DNA of 64,000 nucleotides. Origin: Stenotrophomonas maltophilia (GTDB lineage: Bacteria; Pseudomonadota; Gammaproteobacteria; Xanthomonadales; Xanthomonadaceae). The position numbers and the translations under genes were made by a program. Under the pieces are notes generated by a model that saw only the letters and a list, made by a program, of their open reading frames with translations, did no database searches and was not told the DNA's origin. This document shows, piece by piece, positions 33,753-42,931 of the stretch. Position 1 is the first letter of the stretch. Every line of letters starts with the position of its first letter. The stretch covers positions 868,001 to 932,000 of the forward strand of contig NZ_CP090423.1 in NCBI RefSeq assembly GCF_023518235.1. Direction: 5' to 3'.

Positions 33753-35988
33753 GGGTTATCTCCTGTGGAACGGGGTAGGGTGAAGTGGAGGGTGGCGCCC
33801 TTGCCGGGCTCGCCTTCGGCCCAGGTGCGGCCGCCATGGCGGCCGATGATGCGGCGCACGTTGGCCAGGCCGATGCCGGTGCCTTCGAATTCCTCGACGT
33901 GATGCAGGCGCTGGAATACCCCGAACAACTTGTCGACGTAGCGCATGTCGAAGCCGCAACCGTTGTCGCGCACGAAGAAGTGGTCTTCCTCGGCGTCACG
34001 CGCATGGCCGATCTCGATCAGCGTCGCGTCACGCTCGCGGGTGAACTTGATGGCATTGGCCAGCAGGTTCTGCCAGACCAGGCGGATCATCGTCGGGTCG
34101 GCCTCGACCTCGGGAAGCGGCGCGATCTGCCATTGCATCGCGCGGCCGGCATAGTCCAAGGCCAGGCTCTGGCGTACATCCTCGACCACCGCGGCCATGT
34201 CCAGGCGGACCCGGCCCAACGTCGAGCGGCCCATCTGCGAGAAGCTCAGCAGGTCATCCACCAGCGTGCCGGCCGACTTGGCCGATTCCACGATGGTGTC
34301 CAGGAAGCGGCGCTCGGTATCGTTGAGGCGCTCACCGGCCGAGCTGCCCAGCAGCTCCGAATAGCCCACGATGTGACGGAACGGGGCGCGCAGGTCGTGG
34401 CTGACCGAATAGGAGAAGGCTTCCAGCTCCTTGTTGCTGCGCAACAGCTGCTCGTTGAGCTCAGCCATTTCCTCGGCCTTGCGCAGCACGATGTCGACGA
34501 TCGCAGTTCGCATCTCGTGCGCGGCGTCGCAGTCGGCATCGCTCCAGGGCAGGCTGCGCTGGTGCACGGTTTCCTTCCACGCATCGAACGAGTTGCGCGG
34601 TGACAGCGGCGTGCCAGGTGCAGCGGTCTTGCGCGGGTCTCCGCCCCAACGCACCGTGCGCACCACTTCGGGCCGGAACCACATCAGATAGCTGTCGTGC
34701 AGCTGCGAAATGGACACGGCCAGCACGCCACTGGCCACGTCGCTGAGTTCAGCTGCCGGGGCCCAGTCAGCGGCCAGGTGCTCGGTGCAGTAGGTTTCCT
34801 GGCCGGCCTGCTGGCTGGCCAGCCATGCGGCCAGCGCCAGCACATCGTTGGCAGCCGGGCACTGTCCCACGCGCAGGCACTGGCCCTTGTGCACGATGGC
34901 GGCACCGGCCGCACCGGTCAGCGACAGGAGGCTGGCCTCATCGTGACGCAGCGCCGCCATGAAGTCCTCATCGCCGGCCATGCGTGCGAGCAGCTTGACC
35001 AGCACCGAACGGCGCGCCACGCGCTCTTCGATCGCGCGCGCGCGCTCCTTCAGGGCGATCTGCAGTGACAGGATCTGGCCCATGAACTCGCAGGCGGTGC
35101 GCACGTGGTACGGCAGGCGCCGCGGCAGCACGGTGTGGCAGGACACCAGCCCCCACAGCTGGCCTTATGCACCAGCGAGACCGACATCGACGCGCCGGTG
35201 CCCATGTTGCGCATGTAGTGCAGATGTACCGGCGAAACGCTGCGCAGCACGGCCAGGCTCAGGTCGGTGGCGGGCGCGTCGCGATGGTGCTCGGCACGCA
35301 TCAGGGGGGCGGGCGTGTAATTGTTGTCAGCAATCAGGCGTACGCGGTTGCGGCGATACAGCTCGCGGGCCTGGGCCGGGATGTCCGACTCGGGGAAGCG
35401 CAGGTCCAGATAGGACGGCAGCAGCCCGTTGCCATCCTCAGCCACCACCACGCCGTTCCAGCCGGGATCGAACTGATAGACCAGGGTGCGGTCGAAGCCG
35501 GTGAGCCGACGCATGTGCGCTGCGGCCAGCTGGCAGAGATCCTCCACCGTAGCGGCGGATTCAATGTCGGTCATCAGCTGGCGGATGGCGGGGTAGAGCT
35601 CCTCCAGCGAACCGGGCTGGCCGGCAACAGGCGCCTCCAGCTCCACCAGCAGGTCGGTGGCCGAGCGGTGGACCAGCAGTTGATGCCGGCCATGTCCATC
35701 CAGATGCACGGCACCGACATGCGCGCTGCTGCCGATGGCCGCTTGCTGGAACAACGCCGTGAAGGGGGCGAGCACGCCGCCCAGCACTTCATCGATGCGT
35801 TGTGTCAGCGGCTCACCATGCTGCTGCAGCAGTGAGGGCTGGCTGATCGCGCGCTCGTGCACGCGCAATGATTCCGGATCCACGACCAGCAGTACGCCGT
35901 AAGGCTGGATGGCGCCGGGCGTATGGATTGGTTCGCGCGCACAGCTGGTGAGCGGGGAATCGTGCGCGGGCTCGACAGATGACATCAA
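33749..35988 (-). pseudogene. bphP: Bacteriophytochrome histidine kinase with one-base frameshift
   Basis: Biliverdin-binding photoreceptor kinase. The N-terminal part (35988 inward) has PAS with the chromophore Cys16 (SCAREPIHTPGAIQPYG) and GAF with FPESDIP. The frame is lost near 35163 within the conserved HKGQLWGLVSCH segment: the sequence GGCC there should be GGCCC. Restoring one base on the minus strand gives HKGQLWGL-VSCHTVLPRRL and joins the C-terminal part: PHY with the tongue motif PRNSF, HisKA with SYSVSHDLRAPF, and HATPase. Repaired length would be 746 residues, normal for the family. Without repair the product stops at 35050 after 312 residues. This is either a true inactivating mutation or a sequencing error. 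Confidence 0.9.
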
Positions 35989-36101
35989 AGGCGGGGCTCT
36001 CGATTGAAAGGTCGCGCGCGGTGGATCTCAAGCGCAGCGTTGTTTGATGGTGAAGCAAAAGTCTCCATTGGCCTACTACTTCCTGCAGGTGGAAGGGCAT
36101 T

Positions 36102-36689
36102 TCATTCGAAACTGAACTCTTCATCCACGCAGCGGCGTACGAACTGGAAGGCATCCGAGGCGCCGGCACAGGCCTGCGATTGCCCGGTACTGTCCAGTGC
36201 GACCGCATCGAGCCGCTCGCGTGCGCGCCTCCAGTATTCGGCGACGCCCAGTGGTGACGGCGCCAGGTGGCGCGCACCGTAGCGGCCGTGCAGGCCCAGC
36301 GCCGCTGCCGCCTTCAGCAGAACGGCGGCACCCAGCGTCGAGCCTTCAGCCACGTAATGCCAACCGAGCGCTGCGGCGGGGCTGGCAACGTGCAGCGATG
36401 GTCGCCAGCCATGCGCGGTGGGCGGTCGCGCGCCCAGATCAGCGAGGTCGTGCACTATCAACTGCAGGCGTCCCGCTGCGGCATCTGCGCTTCGGTCGAG
36501 GGAGGCAACCGCCTCGTGGAAGTGCCATTGGACACGCAGAAAGCAAAGATAGCGTTCGCGGGAGGCAAAGATACGCTGCTTCAGCAGGTGCTGGTCCAGG
36601 CGATCATGCACGTCGCGGGTATGCGTCTTGAGCACAACACTGAGAAGGGCCGCCAAGGGCGGTTGCGGGGGCGGGGTGGGAGTAGGCAT
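36102..36689 (-). CDS. bphO: Heme oxygenase-like biliverdin synthase
   Basis: 195 residues, all helical. The proximal His segment is LKTHTRDVHDRLDQHLL (~19-35), and the distal helix appears around ALGWHYVAEGSTLGAAVL, where the usual GS/LGG-type bend is GSTLGA. It would open heme to biliverdin, the chromophore of the bacteriophytochrome encoded next in the operon. The start at 36689 lacks a clear RBS; the proline-rich first 13 residues may be non-native and a later start is possible. The gap to bphP is 113 bases. Confidence 0.85.
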   Translation of the reverse strand: MPTPTPPPQPPLAALLSVVLKTHTRDVHDRLDQHLLKQRIFASRERYLCFLRVQWHFHEAVASLDRSADAAAGRLQLIVHDLADLGARPPTAHGWRPSLHVASPAAALGWHYVAEGSTLGAAVLLKAAAALGLHGRYGARHLAPSPLGVAEYWRRARERLDAVALDSTGQSQACAGASDAFQFVRRCVDEEFSFE

Positions 36690-36816
36690 TGCGGGGTACG
36701 GTAGCAGAGTCGGCCGTAGAGGCAGGTGCAGATTTCGCGGCCAGTGCATGTGCGCTGCACGCCGGCTCGACACCCGCTTTCCTACGCTGAACGCACACCC
36801 ACCCGCCCTTACGCCC

Positions 36817-37110
36817 GTGAACCTGCACACCCTGCCATCTAGGCCGTACCGCCTGCTGCCCGACAGCTGCCAGTTTGAACTGCTGGACGTGGATGCGCTG
36901 CAGGACCCTGCCGGTGGCCGACTCCTGCATCTGTACTCCGTGGTTGCGCGCTGCCTGAGCTGCGAGACCGTGTTCAAGGCAGAAGAAGGGCAGGGTCTGG
37001 TCAGCCATTCCAGCGCACGCGTGGTGCGATGCCCGGGTGGTTGCGGCCAGCAGGCATTCAAGCCGGCGCTGCTGCGTGCCTGGTGCCCGCAGGTCCCGGT
37101 ACTGGCATGA
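36817..37110 (+). CDS. Small hypothetical protein with CxxC-type zinc ribbon
   Basis: 97 residues from a GTG at 36817; an upstream in-frame ATG exists at 36628 but that part overlaps the bphO 5' end. CLSC (~49-52) and CPGGC (~73-77) are about 25 residues apart, the layout of a small zinc ribbon. No family recognised. Divergent from bphO and convergent with tspO. Confidence 0.45.
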   Translation: MNLHTLPSRPYRLLPDSCQFELLDVDALQDPAGGRLLHLYSVVARCLSCETVFKAEEGQGLVSHSSARVVRCPGGCGQQAFKPALLRAWCPQVPVLA

Positions 37111-37126
37111 CCCGCCTGCGAGGCGC

Positions 37127-37612
37127 TCACAGCACTCCGGGGTTGGCGCGCCACACCGCGAGGTTGAGTGTCGAGGCAAACGTGATCCAGCCCAGATAGG
37201 GCAGCAGCATTACCGCAGCAAGGGCGCGTATGCGCGCGAAGGCGATGAGGGTTGCGACCACCAGCATCACAAGCAGCAGAATGTCGACCAAGGCGAGCGC
37301 CCCCAGCCTCCAGCCGAAGAACAGCCAGCTCCAGAGCGCATTGACGCCGAGCTGCAGAAGATAGAGCGTCAGCGCAGGCCGGGTTGCTGCTGTGCCACGT
37401 TCGCGCCAGACCAGCCAGGCGGCAACCGCCATCATGGCGTAGAGCAGGGTCCAGACCGGGCCAAACAGGCTTGCAGGTGGTGCCCAGGCCGGCAGTGCGA
37501 GGGTGGCGTAGAAGCTGGCCGCCGAAGTGGACGCCCACGCCCCGAGCGCAGCGGCGGCAAAGGTGATCGTGAACCATCCGAGGGCGCCCAGCGCCTGCGT
37601 GCTCCACTTCAT
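37127..37612 (-). CDS. tspO: TspO/MBR (tryptophan-rich sensory) protein
   Basis: 161 residues with five membrane helices. Characteristic segments are WAPPASLFGPVWTLLYAMMAVAAW, Trp-rich LGVNALWSWLFFGW, and the C-terminal PYLGWITFASTLNLAVWR. In proteobacteria TspO binds porphyrins and has been linked to oxygen- and light-dependent control. Its promoter (37646-37675) carries the ECF element of this window, which places it in the ChrR-linked regulon and ties tetrapyrrole handling to singlet oxygen stress. Confidence 0.92.
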   Translation of the reverse strand: MKWSTQALGALGWFTITFAAAALGAWASTSAASFYATLALPAWAPPASLFGPVWTLLYAMMAVAAWLVWRERGTAATRPALTLYLLQLGVNALWSWLFFGWRLGALALVDILLLVMLVVATLIAFARIRALAAVMLLPYLGWITFASTLNLAVWRANPGVL

Positions 37613-37645
37613 TCCGGCCCAGCTCCCCGTTGCACATGCCCCCCG

Positions 37646-37675
37646 TATACGTACTACGGGGGCAAATGGATGCAG
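37646..37675 (-). promoter_or_regulatory. ECF-type promoter of tspO
   Basis: Minus strand: CTGCATCCA (37675-37667), 15-base spacer, CGTATA (37651-37646). Predicted start ~27 bases before the ATG at 37612. The spacer and -10 lie within a GC-rich inverted repeat around CCCCCGTAGTACG/CGTATACGGGGG. Confidence 0.82.
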
Positions 37676-37686
37676 TGCCCGTTTGA

Positions 37687-39867
37687 TCAGTCTGAGGTGC
37701 CTGCGGCACCGGACTCCTCACTGGCAGGCAGCAGGCCGGGCTGTTGCTCGAACCACTCCCGAGCCTTGGCCAGATGCCAATGGCGCTGGCCGCCGTCCAG
37801 TTCAATGCCTGCGCCCAGCAGCCCCCAGCGCAGGTAGAGGTCGCCGCGCTTGCGTTGTTCCAGCAGGTCCAGTCTCGCGCGCACCGACAGCCGATCGTTC
37901 TCCGCCTGCAGGTTGTCGACCACCAGGTGGCCTGCACGCCAGCGCAGCCTGGCCTGTGCGTCGATCTGGCCGGAATCCAGCAGCGACAAGGTCCAGCGCG
38001 GATAATCGGTGCGCTGGGCAAACAGTGCCAGCAGGGGGCGTGCATCACTCAGGGTCAGATCGGTGGTGGCATCCACCTGGAATGGCGACTGTGCATCGAT
38101 GCGACCGCGCTTGAAGGCAACGCGCCCCTGCCAGGCCGTGTCACGCGGCGTGCCGCTCACCTGCACATTGCGCAGCGCAACGGTGGTGCCGGACAGGTCG
38201 AAATGACGCTGGTTGAAGTCGCCGCGGCGAAGTGTTGCATTGACCTCAACGTCGCCGCCCATATCCAGCCCGGCAACCTTGGCCTGTGCCTTTTGCCCCA
38301 GAAGACGTGCGCTGCCATGGCCAACGCGGCCGTCGGTATCGAGGGTGGCATCGCCGCTGAGCACGCCGATACCGCTCAGCAGGCGCACCTGGGGCGAGCG
38401 AAGATAGCGGTTATAGGCGGCCAGATCGGGAATGTCGGCCTCGCTGAAGCGCAGACGTGCGCGTACACCCTTGCGCAGTTCCTGCAGGCGTCCATCGCCA
38501 CTCAGGTCCAGCGCCAGGTCGCGGCCATCGAACAGTCGCACGTCCTTGGCGTCGCTCGGGCGTGCGCTGAAGCGTGGCAGGCGCACCGCGAGCAGCGCCT
38601 GGCTGGGTGTGCCGGCCTTCAATTCGCCATGTGCACTGGCCGTGCCGGCAAGACGAACGCCGGCGACCTCGGCCACCGCCTCAGCGGCAGGAATGTCCAC
38701 CGTACTGCCTTCGATCAGCTCGCCATTGCGCAGGCGCAGATCGGCTTTCAGCGTGCCGCCGCCGTCCAGTTGCAGCCAGGGCTTGCGCACGAACAGGGCA
38801 GGGATCCAGTTGAGCGAAGTGAAGGCCCATTCGCCACGCACCGTGCCTGAGCTGCGCTCCAGCAGCTGGGAGGGCTGCTGGAACGGGATCTCGCGGCTGC
38901 GGATGTGCAGGTCCGCGTCGACTTCGGCGCCCGAGCCCGGTCGTGGCGGCAAGCGCGCCTGCAGGCGCAGATCGTCGGCCACATTCAGCTGGAGCGCGAG
39001 CACGCCGCGATCGGGCGCACCGTCACCCATCTGCAAGGGCACATGCCAGAGCGCATGGTCACCGGGCTGGAGTTGCCCGTTCGCAAGATGCAACTCGGCG
39101 CGCAGCCGGCCGGCCACTGGCGAGCTGGCAATCTTCGGCCGCAGCGCCTCGGTATCCATGCGCAGGCCCTGGCTGCGGGCATCGACGCTCAGCGCGGCGC
39201 GCAGCAGCTTCAGTTTGGCCAGGCCCGGCGCCTGGTCCCGATAGTGGCGCGGATAGCTGAAGCGCGCGGTCAGGTTCATGTCGCCCAGCAGTTGCACGCC
39301 ATCGAAGCTGGTGTCGGCTTCCTTGAAGGTGACGGTGGAGTCGAGCAGTTCCGACGGGCCACCGCGCAGCTGCTTGACGAAACCGACCGTGCCCTGGCCC
39401 CGGCCGATGATCAGCAGTTTGCCAAAGCGGGCGCTGCGGATGCTGTCGCTGTGGATCGCGTCGAAGCGCAGCGTCCAGCCCTGGTCGCTGCGGGGAGGGG
39501 GAGGGATGGCGTCCTCGACCCGGCTGATCTCGGCTGAAACGCCGGTGGCCTGCAGCCGTGGTACCCGCACCTGGCGTTGGAACAGCGGCAGCACGGCCAG
39601 CCGGGCGCTGGCGCGCTCGGCGTGCAGCACGTACACCGTATGGTTCACATGCCCGCGCATATGCACGTTCCAGGCAATGACATGCCCGGGCAGCACAGTC
39701 ATGGCCGGGCCCGTGGTCATCACGAACTTGTGGGGCTTGCGGTTGGTGACCTGATCGAACAGCGGTGTATTGAGAAACAGGTTGCCGGCCAGCAGATAGA
39801 CGGCATAGACCACCAGCAGTGCGCGCAGCGCCACGCGTATCGGTCGGGGCCAGTGCCGGTAGCGCAT
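37687..39867 (-). CDS. AsmA/TamB-like large envelope protein
   Basis: 726 residues. One N-terminal membrane helix (IRVALRALLVVYAVYLLAGN, ~10-29) is followed by a long periplasmic region of repeating beta strands. Segments such as LQLDGGGTLKADLRLRNGEL, LDTDGRVGHGSARLLG and VDATTDLTL are typical of AsmA-like/DUF748-type bridge proteins. Such proteins form grooves for phospholipid transport between membranes or affect outer-membrane assembly. Located between two ECF-regulon genes, but with no copy of the element in front of it. Confidence 0.65.
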   Translation of the reverse strand: MRYRHWPRPIRVALRALLVVYAVYLLAGNLFLNTPLFDQVTNRKPHKFVMTTGPAMTVLPGHVIAWNVHMRGHVNHTVYVLHAERASARLAVLPLFQRQVRVPRLQATGVSAEISRVEDAIPPPPRSDQGWTLRFDAIHSDSIRSARFGKLLIIGRGQGTVGFVKQLRGGPSELLDSTVTFKEADTSFDGVQLLGDMNLTARFSYPRHYRDQAPGLAKLKLLRAALSVDARSQGLRMDTEALRPKIASSPVAGRLRAELHLANGQLQPGDHALWHVPLQMGDGAPDRGVLALQLNVADDLRLQARLPPRPGSGAEVDADLHIRSREIPFQQPSQLLERSSGTVRGEWAFTSLNWIPALFVRKPWLQLDGGGTLKADLRLRNGELIEGSTVDIPAAEAVAEVAGVRLAGTASAHGELKAGTPSQALLAVRLPRFSARPSDAKDVRLFDGRDLALDLSGDGRLQELRKGVRARLRFSEADIPDLAAYNRYLRSPQVRLLSGIGVLSGDATLDTDGRVGHGSARLLGQKAQAKVAGLDMGGDVEVNATLRRGDFNQRHFDLSGTTVALRNVQVSGTPRDTAWQGRVAFKRGRIDAQSPFQVDATTDLTLSDARPLLALFAQRTDYPRWTLSLLDSGQIDAQARLRWRAGHLVVDNLQAENDRLSVRARLDLLEQRKRGDLYLRWGLLGAGIELDGGQRHWHLAKAREWFEQQPGLLPASEESGAAGTSD

Positions 39868-40010
39868 CAGGATCAGGGTTTCACCTTCCAGGGCGGGAGA
39901 ACGCCACTATTGCCGAGCCCGTGGCGGCGGGGCGTGAACGTTGGCGTGACCCGTCACGCAGACAGACGGCCACGGCGGACACGGCGAGCGTATCCGCCGC
40001 GGTGGCGCCG

Positions 40011-40571
40011 CTACTTCGGCATCAGCACCGAATCAATCACGTGGATCACGCCGTTGGACTGGGCGACGTCGGCAATGCTGACCGCGGCCTTTCCGCCCTT
40101 GGCATCGACAAGCCACAGCTTTCCGTCGTGCAGCGCAACGGTCAGCGGCTCGCCTTCGACGGTTTTCAGGGTGGCCTTGCCGCCATGCTTCCGGGCATCG
40201 GCCATCAACTGCATGGCGCTGTAATTGCCGGGCACCACGTGGTAAGTGAGGATCCGGGTGAGCTGGGCCTTGTTCTCAGGCTTCACCAGCGCATCCACCG
40301 TACCGGGCGGCAGCTTGTCGAAGGCCGCATTGGTGGGTGCGAAAACGGTGAAGGGGCCTGCACCATTCAGGGTGTCGACCAGGCCGGCGGCCTTCACGGC
40401 GGCCACCAGGGTGGTGTGGTCCTTGGAGTTGACCGCATTGGCGACGATGGTGCGGGTCGGATACATCTCCGCACCACCGACCATGACCGGGCCGGCCGCA
40501 AAGCTGACCGTCGCGGCGGAAGCAAATACGGCGAAACCTGCAGCAGTGGCAATACGCTGGAGAACGTTCAC
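40011..40571 (-). CDS. Exported fasciclin-domain protein
   Basis: 186 residues from a GTG at 40571 with GAGGGAC upstream; an ATG at 40610 would lie at the predicted transcription start and is rejected. Signal peptide to about VSFAAG, then one complete fasciclin (FAS1) domain with GPFTVFAPTNAAFDKLP (~85-101) and LTYHVVPG (~121-128), ending GVIHVIDSVLMPK. FAS1 proteins mediate adhesion or protein binding, and fasciclin genes recur in ECF regulons. The matching promoter at 40615-40644 places it in the ChrR-linked regulon. Confidence 0.9.
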   Translation of the reverse strand: MNVLQRIATAAGFAVFASAATVSFAAGPVMVGGAEMYPTRTIVANAVNSKDHTTLVAAVKAAGLVDTLNGAGPFTVFAPTNAAFDKLPPGTVDALVKPENKAQLTRILTYHVVPGNYSAMQLMADARKHGGKATLKTVEGEPLTVALHDGKLWLVDAKGGKAAVSIADVAQSNGVIHVIDSVLMPK

Positions 40572-40614
40572 GGTACGTCCCTCGATTGGGCGCCCGCCAG
40601 GTGCGGGCACCTAA

Positions 40615-40644
40615 GCTACGTTGCCGGGCCGCAGATGGATGCAG
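40615..40644 (-). promoter_or_regulatory. ECF-type promoter of fasciclin gene
   Basis: Minus strand: CTGCATCCA (40644-40636), 15-base spacer, CGTAGC (40620-40615). Predicted start near 40608, about 37 bases before the GTG at 40571. Confidence 0.82.
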
Positions 40645-40716
40645 CGCTTTGGGTGAGGGCTCAAGAATGTCGGTCTGCGGCCGCTAGCGGGAACGACCAC
40701 AGGCGATGGAGTATCA

Positions 40717-41157
40717 ATGGAATCGGCACATGCTCACGGAGACGTGCATGGGAAGGCGCAGGGGGCCGCGACGAAGGACTATCCCCATTACCTGAATACA
40801 ACAACGCAATCCGAAGAGCGCGTCTACCTGCGCGTCAACCTGACCCTGTTGCGCAACGCACTGCGCGGTAACTCGCTTTGGGCGGACACGGCCTTCCAGC
40901 GCGATGACGAAACCTTCAAGGCGTGGAAGTACGACGGCGCCATGGCGACGATCCTTGAGGGCGCGCCGATCTACACCCCATGGTTGGGCAGCGAACACGG
41001 ACGGGTGCGCATCGTCGATGGACGGCACCGGTTGTATGCGCTCATCGATCTGGGCTACTCGCACGTGCGGATCGTAACCGACCCCTGGCATGCCCCAGTC
41101 CTGGGCGCACTGGTCGATCCGGTCGACAGTGCAAAGGACCACAACGCGCAACCGTAG
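40717..41157 (+). CDS. ParB/Srx-like nuclease-fold protein
   Basis: 146 residues. The C-terminal half contains VRIVDGRHRLYALIDLGY (~92-109), the DGxHR motif of the ParB N-terminal/sulfiredoxin-like fold, which binds nucleotides. The N-terminal ~60 residues show no recognised domain and begin with a His-rich stretch. GGAG lies seven bases before the ATG. Stand-alone proteins of this fold can be nucleotide hydrolases or DNA-binding proteins; the role is unknown. Divergent from the fasciclin gene. Confidence 0.65.
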   Translation: MESAHAHGDVHGKAQGAATKDYPHYLNTTTQSEERVYLRVNLTLLRNALRGNSLWADTAFQRDDETFKAWKYDGAMATILEGAPIYTPWLGSEHGRVRIVDGRHRLYALIDLGYSHVRIVTDPWHAPVLGALVDPVDSAKDHNAQP

Positions 41158-41255
41158 CGTCCGGCAGGTCATCGCTGCGCGAGGCTGCTCCCGACCGTCG
41201 GCTGACGCTACAATCGGCCGATTCATCAATGCGAACGGATTCCCAGGGGGAAGCA

Positions 41256-42476
41256 ATGAAGAACGGAATTCTCGGTGGATCGCTGCTGCTGGTTACAGCG
41301 CTGGCCACGCCTTTTACCAGTTTCGCGCAGAGCGGCTCGCTCAAGAGCCAGGCCAAGGCGGCAGCCAAGGAGCTGCGCAGGGTGGGAGAGCCGATGGATC
41401 GCTGCAATCTGGCGGCCACCACCAATGACACGGCGGTAGTCACCAGTGTTTCCGGCGGCAACGTACTGCAGCCGGGCGACCGCCTGCTTGCCCTCAACGG
41501 CCAGGATTTGGCCGGCAAATCCAAGGATGCAGTGGGTGTCGTGCTCAGGGGCATCGGGCCCGACCTGACCGTACCGGTGGTGGTGGAACGCGCAGGCACC
41601 CGCACGGAGCTGTCGCTACCGTGTGGCAATGCCCGGTCGCGCATGGAGGCGGTGCTGAACGGCCTGGACGCCGCCGCGAGCGGTAATTACCAGGCGTGCG
41701 CCGATACGCTCAGTGCGCGCAAGGATCTGGGTGGCAGCATGGCCGTGCTGGCAGCGCAGTGTGGAGAGGCCGCCAAGGGCATCGGCCCGTCGCGGCAGGC
41801 CGAACTGATCCACGAAGCGCTGAAGCAGCGAATCGCCGAGGCCCAGTGGGAGCCGGACGCGCGCAGCAACATGATCGACGTCATGCGCAAGCAGCGGGTG
41901 CAGATCGAAAAGTACCTTGGCCAGGACCGTTACGCGGAGCTGGTGGCAGCAACCGCGCGTTGGCCGGGGGCGGAAACGCTCTACAAGCGCACCGAAATCG
42001 ACCAGAGCCAGTTCCGCCGCATTGCCCAGGAAGCGGTGCGTGGCCGCCTGTTCGACCCGGAATCGGCCCGCATCGACATGCCCTATGGTTTCCTGCGCGG
42101 GAGCTGGAGGCCGCTGCTGCAGAAGGCCGTGGATGGTTACTGGACCTGCGGGACGGTGAACGCCAAGAACCGCATGGGCGGCTACGTCGGAACCAATGCG
42201 TTTGTCGTGGTTCTGGGTGAAGACGGCCAGGTGAAATATCTGGAGATGGGCAACAGCCGCGAACTGGACCTGGTGGGTACGGCGTGCGCCAAGGCCGTGG
42301 CCTCACTGCCGCCGGCACCGGCGGAAACCGCGACGCGCGCAGGCGGCGCCGGCAGCGCAGGCTCGCTTGCCGATGAACTGAAGCAGCTGGCCGAGTTGAA
42401 GGCCAGCGGCGCGCTCACCGAGGCCGAGTTCGAAGCCGCCAAGCAGCGCGTACTGTCCAACGGCAAGACCCCATGA
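41256..42476 (+). CDS. Exported PDZ/SHOCT-domain hypothetical protein
   Basis: 406 residues from the ATG at 41256 (CAGGGGGA upstream) with signal peptide MKNGILGGSLLLVTALATPF. A PDZ-like region is visible (VVTSVSGGNVLQPGDRLLALNGQ, ~60-82). A middle helical region follows, and the last ~30 residues form a SHOCT motif (LKQLAELKASGALTEAEFE). SHOCT segments are small oligomerisation elements at protein ends. Its job is not evident; perhaps a periplasmic scaffold. Confidence 0.65.
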   Translation: MKNGILGGSLLLVTALATPFTSFAQSGSLKSQAKAAAKELRRVGEPMDRCNLAATTNDTAVVTSVSGGNVLQPGDRLLALNGQDLAGKSKDAVGVVLRGIGPDLTVPVVVERAGTRTELSLPCGNARSRMEAVLNGLDAAASGNYQACADTLSARKDLGGSMAVLAAQCGEAAKGIGPSRQAELIHEALKQRIAEAQWEPDARSNMIDVMRKQRVQIEKYLGQDRYAELVAATARWPGAETLYKRTEIDQSQFRRIAQEAVRGRLFDPESARIDMPYGFLRGSWRPLLQKAVDGYWTCGTVNAKNRMGGYVGTNAFVVVLGEDGQVKYLEMGNSRELDLVGTACAKAVASLPPAPAETATRAGGAGSAGSLADELKQLAELKASGALTEAEFEAAKQRVLSNGKTP

Positions 42477-42503
42477 ATGGCCGCCGGTTCGCGCAGGAGA
42501 CGC

Positions 42504-42524
42504 CGCCCGGCTGAACGCCGGGCG
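42504..42524 (+). terminator. Hairpin after SHOCT-protein gene
   Basis: CGCCCGGC and GCCGGGCG form a perfect 8-bp stem with a TGAAC loop, 28 bases after the stop. A second hairpin, CGGGCC-TTT-GGCCCG, is at 42572-42586, ahead of the next small gene. Confidence 0.6.
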
Positions 42525-42625
42525 CATCCTGCCGGACTGGCGATGCAGTTTCGGAATAGTTCGATGTTCATCGGGCCTTTGGCCCGTTAGCGTTGCGGTG
42601 GATCACCCCCTTGCAGGATTCCGCC

Positions 42626-42895
42626 ATGCGCTATCTGGTCGTACTCGACCCGCAATCCACCACCAGCAAGTGCTACGCCAGCAAGGGGCCGGACGGCACC
42701 TGGTTTGGCCAGCCCTGCGTGGTGTGCTCCGAGCTTGATGCCTCGCACCCCACCTACCTGTTCGCGGCGCGCTCGTTCATGCATGGTGCCCGCGCCATCA
42801 AACAGCGGATCCACTTTCCGCATGAAGCGGTGGCATTCGTCATCGAGGACGAGCACGAAACCGGCAGCCACATGGGATTCCGTCAGCTGGCCTGA
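42626..42895 (+). CDS. Small conserved hypothetical protein
   Basis: 89 residues, soluble. The start at 42626 is chosen because AGGA lies eight bases upstream and MRYLVVLDP begins a plausible first strand. No motif is recognised; two Cys (VVCSELD and KCYASK) are not arranged as a metal site. It is convergent with the acyl-CoA ligase gene. Confidence 0.5.
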   Translation: MRYLVVLDPQSTTSKCYASKGPDGTWFGQPCVVCSELDASHPTYLFAARSFMHGARAIKQRIHFPHEAVAFVIEDEHETGSHMGFRQLA

Positions 42896-42931
42896 CGCAC
42901 CGCCCCCCCACCCGCCGGCGCGCAACCGCCC

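Noticed and set aside
36693..36720. Degenerate ECF promoter before bphO (CTGCCTCTA-N16-CGTACC)
   Set aside because: Two mismatches in the -35 box, wrong spacing, and the -10 would lie on the start codon.
40011..40610. Fasciclin gene start at ATG 40610
   Set aside because: It would coincide with the predicted transcription start and add a non-signal leader; GTG at 40571 has an RBS and opens the signal peptide.
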